Made by a program: the position numbers and the translations under genes
The notes under the pieces: model-generated
Databases searched by the model: none
Seen by the model: only the letters and a program-made list of their open reading frames with translations
Told to the model about the DNA's origin: nothing
Shown here: in pieces, positions 1-11,962 of the stretch
Layout: each line of letters opens with the position of its first letter
Numbering within the stretch: position 1 is the stretch's first letter
Source: Gordius sp. MW1
Taxonomy: Eukaryota; Nematomorpha; Gordioida; Gordea; Gordiidae
Length of the DNA stretch: 64,000 nucleotides
Assembly (NCBI GenBank): GCA_964036665.1
Contig: OZ038530.1
Location: 19,552,001 to 19,616,000, forward strand
Direction of reading: 5' to 3'

Positions 1-2177
1 GTAAAGTAACTTTAACAGCTCTGGCTATAATTCATTAGCGCCATTACAAATCATTAAGTTCGGTTGCAAATTTAAGGTAATTATATAAAAATCCGTAATA
101 TTTTATTATCTATTTTACACTTGTGAAATTAAAATAGTGGTTTGTGTTGATCAAACCTTTAAAAATTTATCATGTTAATTGTCGTATCCCACCTTCGTAA
201 TCCTAAATACCACCCATCAGGTTTGGTTCTATTTCTGGGAAAGTAATTATTGATTAATGGGTGAGGAATGCCAAAGATAGAATAAGGCATACTTTTAATT
301 GTTTATTACCAATGTTTATTACCAAAATATCTAAAGAGGGGAATGCTCTAAGTGGGGTAGCTGTCGAAATTAGAATAGGGGAATGATGTTTAAGTAGGGA
401 TAAAAGTTAAGATTAATGGGCATAGTTAAGGTTGGGGATGTTCAGCATAGGTGGTCATTAAAATCAGTGTACTGGGAAATGAGTTGGATGAATAGTTTAG
501 TATGGGGGTATGGAAGATGGGAATGGGTACGGGTATTAACATTAAATTAATATAAGTTGGGATGAGTTTAAAATAAGGTCGGGGTTGTTTTAATTGTTAT
601 TCCTCCTTTTGTAAGACAGAAAATAAACAAATGGGACATCGAACCCCGAAGGTTAAAAACTTTACCCCTATAAAAGCCCATGTATACAGTGAAAGATAAT
701 TATTTAATTTTTCTTCGATATTTCTCCCACGTCGAGTACATTACTATTTTTCCCCCTTAACCTCACGAACCGATACTCCAACGTTTTCCTGATTCTACCC
801 CTGCAATTATATTTACCGATATTACCTACCTGAAACCTTGTTCCCGCTGAAACGCTTCGTTACCTGTTTTGATCAAGGATTGAATAAAATTCCTGTATAT
901 TGTCCAGCGTGATATTATTTAAAATAAATAAATACTAATATGATGGCAAAATTGCTCATATATTTTTTATCTTTGTACTGATAATCCATGCTAAAAATAA
1001 AGAATTTATGCAGGATGAAAGATATTTTTAAAAAAATTTCTTGCTATTTGTGACCATTTTTTATTTTAATTAAACCTAAACTTATTTTCAAACTCTTACT
1101 TGCCCATCGCGTAGATAAAAGTTCAAAATTTAAGTTGATTTTTAATCCAATATTATTTATTTACAATATATTTTTTAAAAATTTGCAATTTGATAAAAAA
1201 CAAACACCATAATATGTTCTTGTGATAATTGGTTATACCGCCATCTATAAATATTTTTGTTGGAAATGCAATTTTTCGAATTTTTGACCATCTCGTAGCC
1301 GCTCCCAAAATTTTTATGATTGAAATATGATAATGGGTCATAAAGGAGTTCACATTGTGAAATTGGTGATTTTATATACCGGAGAAAAATGTTTTTATGA
1401 TTTTTCACTAATTTTACCACAAAAAAATTACCGCAAAAGTTTGAGGTTTTTGGTTAAATTATTATGATAGAGAATTTTTTTAAAAACAATGCACTAAAAT
1501 TTGAGTGAATAACGCAGTTTTTTTAAAAATCGTAAAATCCATAAAACGCTCCACGTGATTTTGGCCCTTTAAACGTCCATAACTTAAAAAGTATGGGCCC
1601 AAAATGGCTAAAACTTTCAGAAATTAATCTAATAAATGAGACCTACACCCTCACCAAAAATTATCCTGATCTGAAATGGTCGGTCGAAAACGTTTTGATT
1701 TGTCATGGAATGGCCCTAAAATAAAATTCTCCTTTACACCTTTTATCAACCTAACCGCAGTATAAATAACCACATAAACTCGGACTACCGACGTAAGAAT
1801 TGACCGACAACCTTTCCTCTTTCCCCTCAAAACACCTCAGTTGACGACACACCTTCCTCCTTCAATACCGGACTTAACATTAATTAAACGTTATGTTAAC
1901 CCTTAAATTGATAATTTTATAGAAATATTTTCTTCCACTTTAATCAACACATACATTAAGAAAAAATTGCTATATTTTTTTTGAATACCAGTCTGGATAT
2001 AAGCCTCTAAATTTCTTTTCCCCGTAGTAGCTCCCTGTCAGCCATTTCTGAATTCTTCTTAAAACGCATATAGTCAATTATATTTAGCTGCAAAAATTGT
2101 TGCCTTAATGGCGAAGTACAACTATTAAGCTTTCTCTCACACATGACCTATTGTCCCTGATGAATATAAAAAACAGT
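1..2177. other. Non-coding flank, no gene recognised
   Basis: No frame here reads as a conserved protein or as phase-consistent exons. The stretch around 1600-1700 resembles a stretch near 28620-28700 (both contain AATAAATGAG/AATAAATGAGG followed by CCTACACCCTC), so at least part of it is a dispersed repeat. The rest is AT-rich DNA of unknown content. Confidence 0.5.
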
Positions 2178-2183
2178 TTTATT
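2178..2183 (-). promoter_or_regulatory. Candidate polyadenylation signal of the CCDC174-like gene
   Basis: AATAAA on the minus strand, about 115 nt beyond the stop codon of the CCDC174-like gene. Position and sequence fit, but such hexamers are common in AT-rich DNA. Confidence 0.35.
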
Positions 2184-2298
2184 TTATGTTCTATTTGATA
2201 TAATTTCCTCACAAAAGGAATATTTTTAGCTAATAAAAGTATTTTAAGAAAAAAAAGATATAAGTACAATAGGGATCTGGTAGCTAATCAAACAAAAA

Positions 2299-5200
2299 TC
2301 ATGTATTTGGAGCGGCTTTTTTGATTTCGTTGATCAATTGGGACCGAGGATGAACTTTGTAGGAAGGAAAGGCGGGCTTCCGATATGAAGTCGCTGACGT
2401 AGATTGGAAATATTGAGAAGGGGGTGCAAAATCGGGATTCCTTTCTTCCCGCTGTTTTTCCACCCATTTCTTCTGATTCACTACAAAACAATGTTTAATA
2501 AGGTTTAAACATCTTAAAAAGGAATTGTAACATTCCAGAGTTAGAGTGATTAGCACTAAAATCTTTAAAAAAGGAGCTTCACGGATTTTAAGTTTGTCCT
2601 AAATAGGTAATAATTGTAAATCAAGCTGATATCAGAGACCAGAAAAGCCCGGTGCCCAAACCTGCCCAGCCCATTTAAATTTGGTGCTTGGAGGGACCCG
2701 GGCGGGCACCATAACAAGATTTAGACAATTCAAGCATAATGATATTTTTGAATAATGTAATATTTTGCTTTTGTGTATTATGTTGTCACTTTTTTATTTA
2801 ATTGTATCATATTTGTTAATCCTAATTCTTATAAAAAAAAATCGGAAAGCAAAATAAAATTTGTTACAAGATATAACGATATTGCTAAAAAAAAATTTAA
2901 AACCATCAATTCGGGCAGGACAGCTCTAATAATTCGTGCATGGCAGGACGGGCCCTTAGAAAGGTTCGAGCAAACCCAAACGGGCAGTTTAGTTATAAAC
3001 TCGGACAGGGCCAGGTTCGAGCAGAAATTTTTAACAAATCTGACCTCTGGCTGTTATTACGAATTATTGAACTTCTCACAACATTCGTGTAAAATGAGTG
3101 CCTAAACTGGCTGTAGCGACGTACATTTTTCAAAACATCAATTCTAATGACTACTATATTAAACAAATTTGATATTAATGTTTAAATCTCAATCACTAGA
3201 TGTAAATTAAAGTTTCTCAAAAAATATAAGTTTAAACAGTTACTCAATCTAGGTGGATCCACACCAGATTTTCCTTCGTCCCAAATACGTGGGTTTTCAT
3301 CTTTCAACTCTTGATACTTCAGCCTTTCTTGCACCTCTTTTTCTGAATTAATAGTGAAATTGCAGTTGATTTAGAGATTCTAAGAGCGTTAATTTTTAGG
3401 ACCAGATTTTAATCATGATGCACATGTTAAATTTTTTACGATAGATGTCATTATAAGAAGAACAATGCAGTAAAATTTCTAGTTTTAAAGGGTATATTAT
3501 TGAGTAACTTTTTTAATTAACTTAAGAGAGACAGTATCATATTAATAAGTATGATACTTGAAAGGGTCATATTATCACCTTAGAAAATCGTTAAAAAATT
3601 ATTAGTCAATGTAAGATTAAAAAAATTTTATAAACATGTCAACCCAAAACCCTCTATCAGTAAGAAATAAAGTGAAAACAGCCATTCATGATATAAAAAA
3701 CGTTCTCCAAACTCATATAAGACCAAATTAAACCAAATGTAATTTAAATTCAACCTCTACTTGTAAAATTTACAAATCTAATATCCCTACTTTTTCATTT
3801 TTTTAAGAAAATCATATTCATATAAATGATTTGATACTCCTCATTTGTAATACATTGCAAAATATAAAAACTTTGGAAATTCTCTAAATACGACAAGAAA
3901 GTAATACTTTTTATATTTACTATATATATATTAAAGTAAACCCTAAACCACTTCATAAAAGAATCCCAAACCAAAGCCGTATCACCACTAAACAAATCGG
4001 CCACTTTGGTTGTAAAACGCCCATGGGCGTAACCAGCATTAGAATCAGAGGGGGGCAATACTTATTTAGGGAGGGGCAAAGTCAAAATTTTTTGAAATTT
4101 TAGCCAGAATTTTAATAAATTTTTGGATGAAGAGGGGGGAAGCAGTCGCCCCTCCATGCCCCCACTGCCCCCCCTCTTGGCTACTCCCATGAAAACGCCT
4201 ATAAAAATCATCAATCCCTCGAATCTTAATTATTACTTAGTAAAACAAAAAACCAGTCTTTCTGAAGTTTGCGAGCAAATAGCGCAACAATTTTATTGAG
4301 TGGTATAAGACACTACCTCTCAACTCCTGATCTATGAAAGAGTCGCCAGCCCTATCTAAGCCATCACCATCTTGGGCCAAGGTCGGGGCGGGCGTTGTGT
4401 AAAGGTCCAAAGCCTTTTGCACAAGCTCAGACATTTCCTCATCCGTTTTGCCGAGCAAAGGCTTAAGCCGGCGCGCCACTTTTCGTAAACGCTCGGCTAC
4501 AAGTTGGGTTCGGGCCAAGCGCTGGGCTCTGACCCGTTCTCTCGCGGCTTGGGTATGCTCGTGCCTGGCTTGTAATTCTGCCATTTGACGCCTTCGTTCA
4601 CTCTCGTCGGTGGAAAATTTGTAGTAGCCAACACCCAACTCGCGAGCTTCTGCCTCGGAAATGCGTTATACTTCAACTTTAAACACTTTATGATAGAGTT
4701 GTTAAATTGCTAACTTGCTTCAACTCCAGCTACCATCTGCTCGAGTTTCTGCTCGGCCCTCGAGCATTTTTATATGCTACTGTTCTGCCTAATGCACCGA
4801 ACAGCGAGCACATATTGTGCTAACGCGCATATTAAGCAACTCAGTATGCGTGCTAGCGTCTGGAGTTGAAGCAAGTTAGCAATTTAACAACTCTAAGTGT
4901 TGATTAACGCCACTATACTTTTAAAGTTTGCCAATAAAGCAATCCAAAAAATTTTGTGTTTGATTTTGTAGTTAATATTTGAGAAGATTATTTGGATAAT
5001 TCACTCAAATTTTGATATTTTAATTAATTCAAAAGTTATGGGTTGACTCCTGCCAAACAAATTAAATTTTAAATTAAGACCAGAGCAGATGTAAATTAAT
5101 CATGATAGTGGTATAGCTATCTAGCGTTGAATGCTAGAAAAATTTAAAAACCAAAAACATGCATTTTTATGTCAGGCTTATTAAATTATGGCTTTAATTC

Positions 5201-6348
5201 TCATACAAATACATTTAAAAAAGTTACTAATCGTTTTTAATCAAGTAAAATATACCAAATACACGACAAACATTTAACTCAATAATATGTACTTAAGTTT
5301 CACTATTTAGCATCATTATAAAATCTAATTAATTAATTACTAGTTTTACTTTGATTGATTATTGTAAATAGAATTGTTTTTCAAATCTATATACCATCTC
5401 CAAATAGCTCTTGAAAATGTACGGTATCTGAATACTGTTCCACATTTTGATTTTTATATTCTGGCAAAGTCTTTTGCTCTGGAGCCAATGTTTGATTTGA
5501 TTCATTTTTAGTTTCATAATTTTGGGGGAAATTTACATAATCAATTTGTGGTTTAGCCTGTGGAGCATTGATAGGTTGAATAATAGATGAATCTAGCCTA
5601 AATTAAAAGGAGAATTAGTTATTAGTATACATTACACTTTTCAAAATCTATAAATTTTAAGATTACCTATTTGCTGGAATTTCTTTAATTTCAATCAAAG
5701 TTTTTCTTTGAAAATTGACCATGTACTGCTCATTTGTCTCGTCACCTAGAATATGCACCATATAAATGAATGAAAATATAGTCCCTTAAACATGTAGAAA
5801 TAGTTATAATTTTATATGAGATTATTAGAAGATCTAAAAACAAAATTTTATAATGAACTATAAGTATAAAGGATTTATATTTGCTATAATGTTAAAATAT
5901 AAACTTAACAAAATGATAGCTCTCAATTTAACATGCACAGGTATAAATGTTATATTGGTTCATACAATAAGACATTACTTGGTACAGTGGCTATCAACTT
6001 ATCATAGAGCCGTGATTTCTTTTCTAAGGATATTCTAAAATTATATCATATAAACCTACCAGTACCTACTTTGACAAATTTAATTTGTTTTCCTCCTCCT
6101 GTTTATCAACATCCTCAAAAGTTTTTTTGCCCTTAATTTTTTCACTCTTTTTTTCTTTTTGTTTACTTTTAATCTAAAGAATATATGATTAAAAATTTCA
6201 TTTAATTTACCTTGCTATATTTAACATACATGCTATATTCATCTCCTGTGTTAGAATAAGTACTATTTAGGATTCCATTGCCTTGATGGAACTTTTTCCT
6301 ATCTAAATCCTCCTTTTTTCTTAACAATTCAGACTTTAAATCTATAAT
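2299..6348 (-). CDS. CCDC174: CCDC174-like nuclear coiled-coil protein (first coding exon not found)
   Basis: Eight exons on the minus strand, in coding order: 6211-6348, 6070-6173, 5979-6034, 5667-5745, 5395-5597, 4317-4649, 3244 (or 3265)-3342, 2299-2480. Splice phases agree at every junction. About 390-397 residues are encoded; the human protein has 467. Recognisable blocks in order are IIDLKSELLRKKEDL near the N-terminus, LEKKSRLYDKL, NEQYMVNFQRKTL, VHFQELFGDEARELGVGYY, IWDEGK and NPDFAPPSQYF near the C-terminus; each aligns with a vertebrate CCDC174 block. The centre is shorter than in vertebrates, and the usual WVDYVDSLGRSR block is reduced to something like IDYVNF. CCDC174 is a nuclear protein linked to RNA processing (family knowledge). 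The last donor is uncertain: the 3265 site keeps the vertebrate spacing, while 3244 has the better splice consensus. The initiating exon lies beyond 6348 and was not found. Introns carry three transposon copies. Confidence 0.9.
2633..3049. mobile_element. Non-autonomous hAT-like element in a CCDC174 intron
   Basis: 417 bp. The ends are related inverted repeats (CAGAGACCAG on the left, CAGAGGTCAG read inward from the right). It is flanked by near-identical 8-mers, gctgatat and gctgttat, as expected for a hAT target duplication with one later change. Inside are GC-richer CGGGCAG-type stretches also seen at about 36965-37250. It sits in the intron before the last CCDC174 exon. Confidence 0.65.
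4022..4191. mobile_element. hAT MITE, CATGGGCGTAGCC family
   Basis: 170 bp with termini CATGGGCGTAACC and its inverted partner GGCTACTCCCATG, flanked by an exact 8-bp duplication, AAAACGCC. The body has the family pattern: a G-run, an ATTTAGGGAGGGGCAAA stretch, an A/T-rich middle and a G/C-run before the right end. Located in a CCDC174 intron. Confidence 0.88.
4696..4893. mobile_element. MITE with GAGTTGTTAAATT inverted termini
   Basis: About 198 bp with long inverted termini starting GAGTTGTTAAATTGCTAAC, bounded by TA on both sides, as expected for a Tc1/mariner-type non-autonomous element. A second copy lies at 55168-55366. It sits in a CCDC174 intron, 46 nt upstream of the exon that begins at 4649. 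Confidence 0.8.
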
Positions 6349-6696
6349 CTTAAACAGTTGATTTAATGTATAATAAGAATTAAAAATTATATATGTAATA
6401 CATATAGCATCAATATTCAGCTGTCCATTTAATTTAATTTTCAAAAGTTATGGCTTGCACTATAACAAAATTTATGGTTAAATTTTAAATAAATCATTCT
6501 TTTGTTTGTCCTTTATTCATTTACAAATTCTTCCCATCCCCACACCTTTTAACTCGACTACGCCCATCATATATTCTTCAATATATAATATATCTAAGAC
6601 CCAAAATATCACCGAGGCCATAAATTGCATTTGCATAGCAATTAAAACAAATATAAAAATAATAAATTTTACCGATCGCTCCATGATTTTGATGAA

Positions 6697-6945
6697 TCGG
6701 GGTCAAAATAGCAGAAAAAAACAGCAGAATTGGTCAGAACTGGTCAGAACAAGATTTTAGATAATCAATATATTAGAATTAAATCTCAAATGGGGAGGGA
6801 ATTTGATGTGCATCTAATCCTAACCCTGACCCTAACCTAAAACGCTGACTTAAAACACTAACCCAAACCTTAACCCTCCTGACCAATCTTGATCTGACCA
6901 GTTCTGACCAATTCTGCTGTTTTTTTTTCTGCTATTTTGACCCGG
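6697..6945. mobile_element. TIR element, GGTCAAAATAGCAG family
   Basis: Two inverted arms of about 50 bp: GGTCAAAATAGCAGAAAAAA with CAGCAGAATTGGTCAGAAC on the left, and their complement on the right. The middle contains CCCTGACCCTAACC-like repeats, weakly telomere-like. I see no target duplication, and the exact outer ends are uncertain. Confidence 0.65.
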
Positions 6946-7051
6946 TCCCATTTTGATTAATGCCAATGTTACACGATCCAACTTTTTGAACTGAATAAGA
7001 TATATGAGTCCTCACCTTTATTCGGTCCAAAAATAGACTAAGGGGTTATAT

Positions 7052-7304
7052 CAGGCGCGTAGCCAGGATTTTCTCAAGAAGGAAGGAAAATTTAAAAAAA
7101 AATGACACTTTTATTTATAATGTAACTAAAGTAAACTTCGCGTACTGTATATGCGAAACTTCAAGGCGCATTGTAACCAGCTGTGGAAAAACTCTTCTCT
7201 TCATTAATCAGAGCATTTACTATCGCTTTTATACCTTAAAAAAGGACATGGACATTCAAAAAAATTTTCAAATTTTGGTCAAGGGGTCCTTAGCTACGCG
7301 CCTG
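7052..7304. mobile_element. hAT MITE, CAGGCGCGTAGCC family
   Basis: 253 bp with inverted termini CAGGCGCGTAGCCAGGAT and TAGCTACGCGCCTG, flanked by ggttatat and ggttatgt (7 of 8 matching). Sister copies are at 18303-18562 and 53440-53686, with a partial one at 63605. Confidence 0.8.
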
Positions 7305-7886
7305 GGTTATGTAGGGGTTTAGGCCTACTTAATCACTAAATATAACATAAGTTTTATTATAACCAAAAGATCGTATCTCTATCGTTAAGCATTAGCTTAT
7401 ATACCATTTTAAAGAGGTTAATATGAATAACTCGTAAGTTAGTTGGGTGCTATTCAAATTATATGAGTGTGAATAAATAAGGAGGAGTATGAATAGTGTG
7501 TATTCAAATAGAGTAAGAAGGAGTTTGATATATCTAAATCATAAAGGTAATACTATAGTTATATGCAGTGGCGTAGCTAGGGGGGGCCCGGCCCCCCCCC
7601 CCCCAAGAGCAAAAACTGGGCCTCATAAGCCCCCCCCCCCCAAGGGAATAATCTTGGGCCCTGTAAGCCATTTTTTTATTTTATTTAAATTAAGAAAAAA
7701 TATGAAGATTATAATTATTTGTTTTTGTATATATAACTTTTAATTATAAAGCCCAAATATTTGTTTAATAAATGCAATTTAACGGTTTATAGCCTAATAT
7801 TAACTTTAAATGATATTAGAAATGAGGATCACTATCAAATTCTTCATAATAAGGTGAAAGATTTAGCTTCAATTTTTGATTTAGAA

Positions 7887-8841
7887 GGGGAGACCGGGGC
7901 CATACGTGTCTCGGGGCTATCCTTATCTTCTCTAATAATTTCCATGTTATTAATTTGTACCCAGTCAAATTTATATTTTAAATGTACTTTATATATGCGG
8001 ATCCCAGGTTTAAAAAATATTTTGAGAAAAATTACTAGAAAAAAAATTGTAGTAAATATAAGATTTTTCGGGGCTAAAAGCTCCTTTTTTAAATTTTTAT
8101 ATTTTGCTAATAACTATAAAACTATCTAATCTCTAAGCTCGAAACTAATTTTAGGTAAAAACGTATGAAATATTCTATAATAATCAACTCGGACTAAATA
8201 ATTTTGTTGAAGATGACTATCTTAAAAGAACTCGCAAAAAAATATTTTAATCATGGGGCTATTGAGAGCTGGGATATAATTATCTCTAATTCATTCATTC
8301 ATTTAAAAATGGTGCGAAATTACAAACGCAAAACCAATTTAGTTCAAGATAATGAAATCAAAATGAAATATATAAAGCTATGAAAGAGAAGATTAGCTTG
8401 AAAGATATAGCTATACAAACAAACTTTAGCTCATGTGGACACATGGATCATGTTGCAATAATGATGTTTTTTTATATGCAACAATTGTAAACAATAAAAA
8501 AGGATTTTAAACAATATGTGTAGGTTATATTTTTGTTATTTTAGTAGTTGTATTTGTATTAATCAAGGGTTTATTGAATTTAAATATAAAATAATACAAA
8601 GGGTAATATAGCCCCGCATATGGACATGAATAACCCCGGACATTTTGTTAATTTCAAGAAATTGCGTTTTTTTAAAAACTATCTGGCATAAAAATTATTT
8701 ATTGTTATGGTATAAAAAAAATTTTTTAACATAGAATTAGTGAATAAGAACATATTTATGAAAAAAAAAATCAAAAAAATCTTCAACTTATTTATCTAGG
8801 GGCAATTGATTTTTAATGGCTACGGTAGCCCCGGTCTCCCC
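7887..8841 (+). mobile_element. Pogo-like element with GGGGAGACCGGGGC termini
   Basis: 955 bp with inverted termini GGGGAGACCGGGGC on the left and the complement on the right, followed by TA. It interrupts a hAT transposase pseudogene: the coding text before it (FDLE) continues right after it (EPSK). It encodes the start of a helix-turn-helix transposase at 8309. The left TA is not preserved. Confidence 0.65.
8309..8440 (+). pseudogene. Remnant of a PSQ/HTH (pogo-type) transposase N-terminus
   Basis: The frame opens with MVRNYKRKTN, typical of the N-terminus of pogo-type transposases with a Psq helix-turn-helix. After about 20 residues a frameshift is needed to continue into KAMKEKISLKDIAIQTNFS, which resembles the helix-turn-helix that follows. 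No DDE catalytic region is recognisable in the rest of the element, so this is a dead remnant. Confidence 0.55.
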
Positions 8842-9002
8842 TACCTTCTAAACATATTAAAAAACCAAAAAAGTATGACCTTTTTACTTTTTTGAATCTA
8901 AATACCAATTCATTAATTGATTTCAAAATTGATTTAAATTATTATCCTATCATCGATAGAATAATAGCAGAATTAATCGGAATATAGGTCCTTAGAAGGT
9001 TT

Positions 9003-9167
9003 CATGGGCGTAGCCAGCTTGAATTAGAGGGGAGCAATAATGATTTAGGGAAGGACAAAATGATTATTTTTTTCAAATTTTAGCCATAATTTTTATAAAT
9101 TTCAACAAACTTTGGATTTAGAAGGGGCGGCCGCCCCTTATTGCCCCTCCCCTTGGCTACGCCCATG
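9003..9167. mobile_element. hAT MITE, CATGGGCGTAGCC family
   Basis: 165 bp, termini CATGGGCGTAGCC and GGCTACGCCCATG, exact 8-bp target duplication GAAGGTTT on both sides. Nested inside the hAT transposase pseudogene, so it inserted after that gene arrived. Confidence 0.93.
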
Positions 9168-9697
9168 GAAGGTTTAAACACTTCATCCCCTTTTTTTGCG
9201 ATAAATCTCTTTTATAAGAAGTAATTAATCATTATGAATTAAAACTGCCAGATGCCGAAATAATAATGGCAAAAAATTAATTAGAATTCTTTACTTCTAA
9301 TAAAATAAAATGCAATGATATTTTTTCACTTATTAAAATTTTGCCCTCAATAGTGTTTCTAAATTTTATTATTTTGATTCATATAATTTTAACTATCCCA
9401 ACAACTTCATGTTCATGCAAAGGATCGTTCTCATTGCTAAAATGGATTAAAACTATCTTCGTTCCAAAATTGGACAATATAGGTTATCTCCTTAGCTTTA
9501 TTGAGCACATGACTTTATAAATGTTATTACCCCGGATGATATTATAAATTCGTTAGCAACATCGAGTAAAGGGCGTAGTGAACTACTATTAAAAGACTAA
9601 TTTTAATATTTAATGAAAATTTGTCTGGACTTTTAAACTTGTTTTAAACTTTTCAAAAATATTATTAAATTTACGAAAATTCTATCCTGGATTTAAT

Positions 9698-10050
9698 TTA
9701 ATTGTCCATTTCACATGCTTTATTGTTTAACATATCTTGCATATTTTTATGTACCACCACATGCACTCTAAAGCCAATGATTTTCCAAAAATTAGTTTGT
9801 ACACCATTTTCTTCCTTTATTAGTGATATCCCATCAAATGTTTGATAAATTAATATTAATAACAAATTCTTGAGTTTTATAAACAATTGTTAACGCATCA
9901 AAACTTTCAAGGGATTAAAATCCCCAAAAATTCCTTTTGCGTGCCATTGGATTCAACAAAATGTACACAAATGCTAAGTTGTTCTGTGCATCTCACATCT
10001 CTAATTTCATCTAAAATTATTAAGTAAAATTTGATTCATTTAATTTTGAA
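9698..10050 (-). pseudogene. Second hAT transposase fragment, opposite strand
   Basis: Minus-strand reading gives FYLIILDEIRDVRCTEQLSI followed by FVESNGTQKEFLG, then (after a break) YQTFDGISLIKEENGVQ and an HVVVHKN stretch. These match the order of the DE(T/I)xD, xxFDGxS and NGVQ blocks in P52rIPK/ZMYM-type hAT transposases. Stops separate the blocks. It faces the plus-strand C-terminal fragment ending at 9600, so the two are pieces of different copies or of an inverted one. Confidence 0.6.
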
Positions 10051-10698
10051 AGAATATTTTTAAGGTTCATTTAGCCGTTAAAATTATTAGTTTATTTTAA
10101 TTTTTAGGTGGCGTAAGAAGGGGGGGGGGGAGGGGTTGCAAATTTATTTATAATATTATCAGGGGTAATAACTTCTAAATACTCATTCTCGAACGAATTT
10201 TAATTTCATAATTAATTTTTTTTATATTTTATTTATAAATACACCTTTTGAGGATCTAGCCTTAAAAAAAGCTTTTAAATGTTCTCATTGTTTTTCTCAC
10301 GTATATGCTGCCTGAAAATGTAAAATTTGTAATATATATGGCCAAGATTTTTTGTGGTTGTGGCAATAAAATATTTTTATAAAAACTTTGTTGTATAGTT
10401 TTTTTACTATTTGTATTATTTTTTAAAATGTTAGCGATTTCTTGTCAAGATCCCGTTCCACCTTGTGCCCTTACAATTCATTTATACAATACTTACTATA
10501 CCAAGTGAAATTTTCTATATTGTTTCAACTACATTACTTTGTTTTATTTATGAATAAATTTTATTTATTTTATGCCTTAGAAACATGCGGGTCTAAGACA
10601 TACCAATGTGATGTTATTAGAAAAAAAACACAAAGTAGTAGCGGATTTTTAAATTTGTCCAACGTTTATGAGGAAAAATTTTTTGTTTGCGTTTGACC

Positions 10699-10855
10699 CA
10701 TGGTCGTATCCAGGTTTTGGATTAGGGGGGGGGGGGGGCAAAACATAATTTTATTTAATTTTAAAGGGTTTTTATATTAAAATTTTTTTGTTCCCCCCCC
10801 ATGGCTTGACCAGCTCAGCCCCCCCCCCAAGGCTAAAAGGCTAGCTAAGCCACTG
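10699..10855. mobile_element. Degenerate GGCGTAGCC-type hAT MITE
   Basis: Begins CATGGTCGTATCCAGG, has G- and C-runs and an A/T middle, and ends CTAAGCCACTG, like the dated hAT MITEs elsewhere in the window. No matching target duplication is visible, so the limits are approximate. Confidence 0.45.
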
Positions 10856-11962
10856 GTTATATGTTTTATTTTTGTAATCAGAAAGCCTTTATATTGAGTT
10901 GGCTGTCTATGTAGGCTATGAGTGGCTCATCCGTCTTTGTCAAAAATGTTTAAAAATAACTGGTTACAAATAATAAACAGATCTGTTTTCGAAATCGCTG
11001 TAATTTAATGTCCACAGCAGAAGTTTATTGTTTTCTTTGTAACGCTTCCGTACATTATGCACATCATACGTTTGGTATTAATTAACATGGTCCATACCTT
11101 GCCATTGAACTGGATTTTTCCTATTATGGTAAAAAAAGCAAATGATGTAGTTCGGAAGTAGCGTACAGGCCTTATATACACGATTGATAATGGAGCGAAG
11201 ATTTTTTAATTAAGCATTATGAATGGAGCTTAATACACCAGTCGAACTTAGAATACGCTGAAATAAACAACATTATAAACCTTCTTCAAGGCTTGTGTAA
11301 AGAGACTATGATTGAGCTATGAACTTGGATTTTGATTCACCTAAAAATTTTGTGAAGTATTTTGACTTAAGCCATAAATGGGGAGAAGGTAATTACAAAA
11401 CATTTAAACCACCTTTTGAATTCCAGCATTGACCTCTGCCCTCTTGGTGTAGCAACGAGCTGAGGTATTTAAACCTCTTTACTTTTGGGTGCTTTAGATG
11501 GTTATTCAGAGATGGCGTGCTTGTAATGTGCATTTATACCGTTTTTTGATTATTGAGCTTTAAACCATATCCTGCTAGGCGCTTTGGCCACTTTTCGCTT
11601 CTTCGAATACTTTATCCTTTTTACTCGCATAGTATTTTATCATCGGCATATTACATTATGCAAATATCCTATCTTTTATGTTCTGACCTGACATGTTTCT
11701 TAAACAGAAATTATTTAAGCTACCAAAGGATTGAGAAAAATTCCTAATACGTCAGGAGTTTTTCCACGTCTTCCTCCTAACTTGAATCTTTACTCTTGCA
11801 TGTCACGAAATACCTAGGAAAGCCAGCTGACATTGCATTCTAGCTTCTTAATAAAGGGATGCATCTAAACAGAAAATGAGGCGATAGTTAACACCCTAAC
11901 TCCTGGCTTAAAAAAACTTCATTTCTTGGTTAAAAAATGAGTTTTTAGGTGGGACTTCTTCC

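Larger units (their letters stand above)
7765..9600 (+). pseudogene. Decayed hAT transposase (P52rIPK/ZMYM-like type), split by two insertions
   Basis: Three plus-strand pieces read as consecutive parts of a hAT transposase C-terminus: about 7765-7886 (ending SIFDLE), 8842-9002 (EPSKHIKKPKKYD, then YYPIIDRIIAELIGI) and 9168-9600 (LTIPTTSCSCKGSFSLLKWI, the usual hAT dimerisation block with the S-C-x-x-x-x-S-F-S core). The gaps are filled exactly by the elements at 7887-8841 and 9003-9167. Several stop codons and frame changes remain, so it is not functional. The N-terminal part was not identified. Family assignment rests on remembered motif patterns, not on a search. Confidence 0.65.

Noticed and set aside
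4640-4680. In-frame TAA just upstream of the EARELG block, suggesting a broken CCDC174
   Set aside because: A CAG acceptor at 4650-4652 starts the exon after the stop, and the previous exon joins it in phase to restore the conserved VHxxxxxxxEARxLG spacing.
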